Below, piece after piece: positions 5,973 to 8,942 of a stretch of DNA of 8,942 nucleotides. Source of the stretch: an uncultured Lachnospiraceae bacterium. Its GTDB lineage: Bacteria; Bacillota; Clostridia; Lachnospirales; Lachnospiraceae. The stretch spans positions 1-8,942 of the forward strand of contig CAKSAI010000116.1 in NCBI GenBank assembly GCA_934434905.1. The letters run 5' to 3'. The translations under genes were made by a program, and so were the position numbers. The notes under the pieces were generated by a model. That model did not search any database and was not told the origin of the DNA. It saw only the letters and a list, made by a program, of their open reading frames with translations. How positions within the stretch are numbered: position 1 is the first letter of the stretch; each line of letters begins with the position of its first letter.

Positions 5973-7079
5973 ATGAAATATGATTATCTGATCGTAGGTG
6001 CGGGCCTGTTTGGAGCCGTGTTTGCCTGTGAGGCAGCGAAAAAGGGAAAGAAATGCCTGGTGATCGATAAGCGGAGTCACATAGGCGGCAATATCTATAC
6101 GTATGAGCAGGAAGGAATTCAGGTTCATAGGTATGGAGCACATATTTTTCATACAAGCAATGAGCAGGTATGGAATTATGTAAATCAACATGCGCGGTTT
6201 AATCGCTATACCAACAGTCCGGTGGCCAATTATAAGGGAGAACTGTACAGCATGCCTTTTAACATGTACACGTTCAATCGGATGTGGGGCGCTGTTACAC
6301 CTAAGGAGGCCAGGGAGGAGATTCAAAAGCAGGTAGCTGCAAGCAAGATCGACAACCCGCGCAATCTGGAGGAGCAGGCGATCTCTCTGGTTGGCAAGGA
6401 TATCTATCAGAAGCTTGTGAAGGGATATACGGAGAAGCAGTGGGGCAAGTCAGCTACCGAGCTTCCGGCCTTTATCATCAAGCGGCTGCCGGTGCGCTTC
6501 ACATATGACAACAATTACTTTAACGATCTCTATCAGGGAATCCCCATTGGCGGATATACCGGGATGATCGCCTCCATGCTTCAGGGGATCGAGGTGCGAT
6601 TGTCAGAGGATTTTCTGCAAAAAAGGGAAGAATACTTACAACTGGCAGACAAGGTGATCTACACCGGAATGCTGGATGCATATTTTGATCATTGCTATGG
6701 AGAGCTGGAATATCGCAGTCTCCGCTTTGAGACAAAGGTGCTGGATACAGATAACTACCAGGGAAATGCGGTGGTGAATTACACAGACCGGGAGACGCCT
6801 TATACCAGGGTTATCGAGCATAAACACTTTGAATTCGGAACACAGGAGAAAACGGTGGTAACCTGGGAATATCCGGCTAACTGGAAGCCTGGGGACGAGC
6901 CTTATTATCCGATGAATGATGAGAAAAATAATCAACTGTATCAGAAATATCGCAAGCTGGCGGATCAGGAGACCAATGTGATATTTGGCGGCCGTCTGGG
7001 ACAATATAAGTATTATGATATGGATGATGTGGTAGAGCAGGCATTGCTGTGTGCGGAGCGAGAACTTGGGAAAGAGTAA
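5973..7079 (+). CDS. glf: UDP-galactopyranose mutase
   Basis: A 368-residue flavoenzyme that interconverts UDP-galactopyranose and UDP-galactofuranose in the cytoplasm, supplying Galf for surface glycans. The N-terminus has the FAD-binding GAGLFG motif (9-14), then DKRSHIGGN (32-40) and the conserved HRYGAHIFHT segment (52-61). YTEKQWGK (152-159) includes the substrate-stacking Trp157; Arg171 follows in KRLPVR. The C-terminal GGRLGQYKYYDMD (339-351) is the closing FAD-site motif of the family. Length matches bacterial mutases. The ATG at 5973 is preceded by GGGGGAG at the end of the HPr gene, giving tight coupling to it. It is the first of a row of polysaccharide genes, so galactofuranose is likely part of the glycan made by this locus. 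Confidence 0.97.
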   Translation: MKYDYLIVGAGLFGAVFACEAAKKGKKCLVIDKRSHIGGNIYTYEQEGIQVHRYGAHIFHTSNEQVWNYVNQHARFNRYTNSPVANYKGELYSMPFNMYTFNRMWGAVTPKEAREEIQKQVAASKIDNPRNLEEQAISLVGKDIYQKLVKGYTEKQWGKSATELPAFIIKRLPVRFTYDNNYFNDLYQGIPIGGYTGMIASMLQGIEVRLSEDFLQKREEYLQLADKVIYTGMLDAYFDHCYGELEYRSLRFETKVLDTDNYQGNAVVNYTDRETPYTRVIEHKHFEFGTQEKTVVTWEYPANWKPGDEPYYPMNDEKNNQLYQKYRKLADQETNVIFGGRLGQYKYYDMDDVVEQALLCAERELGKE

Positions 7080-7148
7080 GAATACTGTCGTCAAGGCAGG
7101 AATCCGGAGTATATGAATATGGGTGCAATTCCCGGAAATGAGGAAGCT

Positions 7149-8018
7149 ATGAAGAAGATATTAGTGACAGGCTGTAACGGACAGTTGGGACGAGCAATCA
7201 ACAAGGTATATCAGAATGATGAAGTAACGTTTGTCAACACGGATGTCGTGGAAGGGGACGGTGTTGTAGCCCTGGATATTACCAAGGTAGAAGCGGTGAT
7301 GGCACTGGTTCGCAGGGAGAAGCCGGACGTTATCATCAACTGTGCGGCCCATACGAACGTGGACAAGTGTGAAGAACAGTGGGATCTGGCATATCAGATC
7401 AATGCGATCGGACCCAGAAACCTTAGCATTGCGGCGAGAGAGATCGGCGCTAAGCTGGTTCATGTGTCCACGGACTATGTGTTCGCGGGGGATGGAGATC
7501 GACCCTACACGGAATTCGATGATGTTGCCCCCAACAGTGCCTATGGAAAGACGAAGCTGGAAGGAGAGCGCTTCGTGCGGCAGTTTGCGGATCGGTATTT
7601 TATTGTCCGCACAGCCTGGCTGTACGGGGATGGAAAGAATTTTGCAAAGACAATGCTGCGTCTGTCGGAAACCCATGATAAGGTCAGCGTGGTGTGCGAC
7701 CAGATCGGCAGCCCCACCAGCGCCATGGAGCTTGCCAGAATGATCCGTTCTCTGGAGCCTACCGAGAATTACGGGTTGTTCCATGGAACCTGTGAAGGCT
7801 GCTGCAGTTGGGCGGACTTCGCCAGCGAGGTATTCCGTCTGGCCGGAAAGAGCACGGAAGTGGAGTATATCTCTACCGAAGAGTATCAGCGACGCAATCC
7901 GGCTTCTGCCAAGCGGCCGGCATATTCCGTCCTGGACAACTATATGCTGCGGCTGACTTCAGATTACCGGATGGCAGACTGGAAAGCAGCGATAAGGGAG
8001 TATATGGGGGAGGCATAA
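7149..8018 (+). CDS. rfbD: dTDP-4-dehydrorhamnose reductase
   Basis: A 289-residue NAD(P)H-dependent short-chain reductase (RmlD/RfbD) that makes dTDP-L-rhamnose in the last step of the pathway. Visible motifs are the cofactor-binding GCNGQLG (8-14), NCAAHTNVDKCE (64-75), catalytic Ser/Thr in VSTDYVF (106-112), YGKTK with Tyr132 and Lys136, RTAWLYG (154-160), DQIGSPT (184-190) and RP at 256-257. The start at 7149 was chosen because MKKILVTG is the usual family N-terminus; AGGA stands only four bases upstream. An in-frame ATG at 7113, preceded by GGAGT, would add 12 residues and cannot be excluded. The other rhamnose genes (rmlA, rmlB, rmlC) are not in the window. It sits 69 bases after glf, with no terminator between them, and is GC-rich compared with the next gene. 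Confidence 0.95.
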   Translation: MKKILVTGCNGQLGRAINKVYQNDEVTFVNTDVVEGDGVVALDITKVEAVMALVRREKPDVIINCAAHTNVDKCEEQWDLAYQINAIGPRNLSIAAREIGAKLVHVSTDYVFAGDGDRPYTEFDDVAPNSAYGKTKLEGERFVRQFADRYFIVRTAWLYGDGKNFAKTMLRLSETHDKVSVVCDQIGSPTSAMELARMIRSLEPTENYGLFHGTCEGCCSWADFASEVFRLAGKSTEVEYISTEEYQRRNPASAKRPAYSVLDNYMLRLTSDYRMADWKAAIREYMGEA

Positions 8019-8064
8019 GAATCCTTCAAATACAGAAGAAAGCGATGAAAAATGGGGTTTCTAT

Positions 8065-8778
8065 ATGGATGTTTTGATTATTATTCCTGCCTATAATGAG
8101 GAAGGAAATATAAAAAGAGTGGTGCAGAATCTGATTGATAATTATCCGGAATATGATTATGTGGTAATTAATGACGGTTCAAAGGATAACACTTCCCGGA
8201 TATGCCATGAAAACAATTATAATATTGTTGATCTTCCGGTGAATCTGGGACTTGCAGGGGCGTTTCAGACGGGTATGCGCTATGCATATAAATACAATTA
8301 CAAATATGCGATTCAGTTTGATGCGGATGGACAGCACAGACCGGAATATATAAAGCCTATGAAGGAAAAGATGGAGGAAGGGTACGATATTGTAATCGCG
8401 TCAAGATTTGTTACGGAGAAAAAGCCGCATTCTGCCAGAATGTTAGGCAGTAATCTTATTTCGGCTGCAATTCGTTGTACGACAGGAGCCAAAATAAAAG
8501 ATCCGACCTCCGGTATGCGTATGTATGGAGAACGGTTGATCCGGGAATTGGCACAAAATGTAAATTACGGTCCGGAGCCGGATACCGTGTCTTACCTCGT
8601 GAAGCAGGGCGCACGGTACGCGGAGATACAGGCGGTTATGGATGAGCGTATAGAGGGAGAGAGTTACTTGAATTTTACACACTCCATGAAATATATGCTC
8701 CATATGATGATTTCTATCATTGTGATCCAGAATTTTCGAAAAAAGACTCCTTTTTTTGAAAGAAACGGAGGAAAGTAA
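8065..8778 (+). CDS. GT2 glycosyltransferase, polyprenyl-phosphate sugar synthase type
   Basis: A 237-residue GT-A glycosyltransferase of family 2, resembling dolichol-phosphate mannose synthase and GtrB-like enzymes that load a sugar from a nucleotide donor onto a lipid phosphate at the inner membrane face. It has the start IIIPAYNEEGNI (5-16), nucleotide-binding NDGSKDNT (36-43), metal-binding DADGQH (86-91), ASRF (112-115) and DPTSGMR (146-152). Only one weak hydrophobic stretch (about 208-223) is seen at the C-terminus, fewer than in GtrB, so it may rely on a membrane partner. The adjacent DUF2304 gene starts two bases after its stop. The ribosome binding site is weak (TGGGG). The gene is visibly more AT-rich than rmlD, suggesting different ancestry. 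The sugar and acceptor are unknown. Confidence 0.92.
   Translation: MDVLIIIPAYNEEGNIKRVVQNLIDNYPEYDYVVINDGSKDNTSRICHENNYNIVDLPVNLGLAGAFQTGMRYAYKYNYKYAIQFDADGQHRPEYIKPMKEKMEEGYDIVIASRFVTEKKPHSARMLGSNLISAAIRCTTGAKIKDPTSGMRMYGERLIRELAQNVNYGPEPDTVSYLVKQGARYAEIQAVMDERIEGESYLNFTHSMKYMLHMMISIIVIQNFRKKTPFFERNGGK
8767..8771 (+). promoter_or_regulatory. Ribosome binding site supporting a GTG start
   Basis: GGAGG at the end of the glycosyltransferase gene lies nine bases before GTG 8781. It supports the GTG as a true start for the cut-off membrane protein even though no ATG is nearby. Confidence 0.75.
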
Positions 8779-8780
8779 AA

Positions 8781-8942
8781 GTGTCATTATTTTTTCGTAT
8801 TATATTAATACTGGCATCCGTTGCAACATTGCTGTATATGGTTCGTAAAATTCGGCAATCAAAGCTGCGGATAGAAGATTCCCTGTTTTGGATCGTGTTT
8901 GCATTTGTGCTGGTGATATTGGGGGTTTTCCCGCAGGTCGCT
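8781..8942 (+). CDS. DUF2304 family membrane protein (partial, 3' end outside window)
   Basis: The frame from GTG 8781 stays open to the right edge and gives 54 residues, so the gene is cut by the window. Two hydrophobic helices lie at about 2-20 and 36-52, separated by a basic loop (VRKIRQSKLR) and the characteristic IEDSLFW. The loop, the LFWI segment and the GVFPQ ending of helix 2 fit DUF2304, a family of small membrane proteins of about 110-130 residues often encoded beside GT2 glycosyltransferases. Its molecular role is not established to my knowledge. The two-base gap to the GT2 gene suggests the products work together, perhaps as soluble catalytic unit and membrane anchor or lipid-handling partner. 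The family call rests on the N-terminal half only. Confidence 0.8.
   Translation, partial: MSLFFRIILILASVATLLYMVRKIRQSKLRIEDSLFWIVFAFVLVILGVFPQVA

Noticed and set aside
7161..7784. 207-codon open frame on the minus strand
   Set aside because: Antisense to rmlD, whose motifs are intact; no family likeness seen.
8045..8077. Ten-codon ORF (ATG AAA AAT GGG ... TGA) overlapping the GT2 start
   Set aside because: It could be a leader peptide, but it has no good ribosome binding site and no biased codon content; chance is likely.

Overview
The window reads like a chromosomal segment of a Gram-positive anaerobe of the class Clostridia, most likely a Lachnospiraceae relative. This is inferred from mid-range GC, strong AGGAGG-type ribosome binding sites, TGG-extended -10 promoters, a cdaA-cdaR pair and a Firmicutes-type HPr with both His15 and Ser46. 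The species cannot be named from sequence alone. Every supported gene is on the + strand, gene density is high, and I see no tRNA, rRNA, CRISPR array or insertion sequence.

Layout: (1) Positions 1-939 hold the end of an ABC permease gene and its ATPase, a TrpXYZ-like amino-acid-type uptake system. (2) A short intergenic stretch carries an extended -10 promoter and a potentially switching hairpin pair, followed by comFC (1086-1823), a zinc-ribbon phosphoribosyltransferase-like protein. (3) A strong promoter (TTGCCT-17-TATAAT, 1831-1859) with a perfect 9-bp inverted repeat at the predicted transcription start opens a long co-directional gene run. It begins with two unrecognised membrane proteins (140 and 331 aa), then cdaA (diadenylate cyclase) and cdaR (its YbbR-repeat partner), which overlap by 8 bases. 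(4) The gene for the phosphocarrier HPr follows 30 bases after cdaR. (5) Envelope polysaccharide genes follow: glf (UDP-galactopyranose mutase), rmlD (dTDP-4-dehydrorhamnose reductase), a GT2 glycosyltransferase of the dolichol-phosphate-mannose-synthase type, and the start of a DUF2304 membrane protein cut by the window edge.

How they may work together: from 1951 to the right edge no convincing terminator is visible and gaps are 66 bases or less (65 before cdaA, 69 before the preferred rmlD start), so one transcript could join c-di-AMP synthesis (osmotic and cell-wall homeostasis), a sugar-uptake phosphocarrier and surface polysaccharide synthesis. The usual third member of the Firmicutes cluster, glmM, is not next to cdaR. 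Instead HPr and glf are there. The two uncharacterised membrane proteins upstream of cdaA are the best candidates for something undescribed. Base composition drops sharply at about 8020-8065, where the GT2/DUF2304 pair begins, suggesting the edge of a variable polysaccharide locus.
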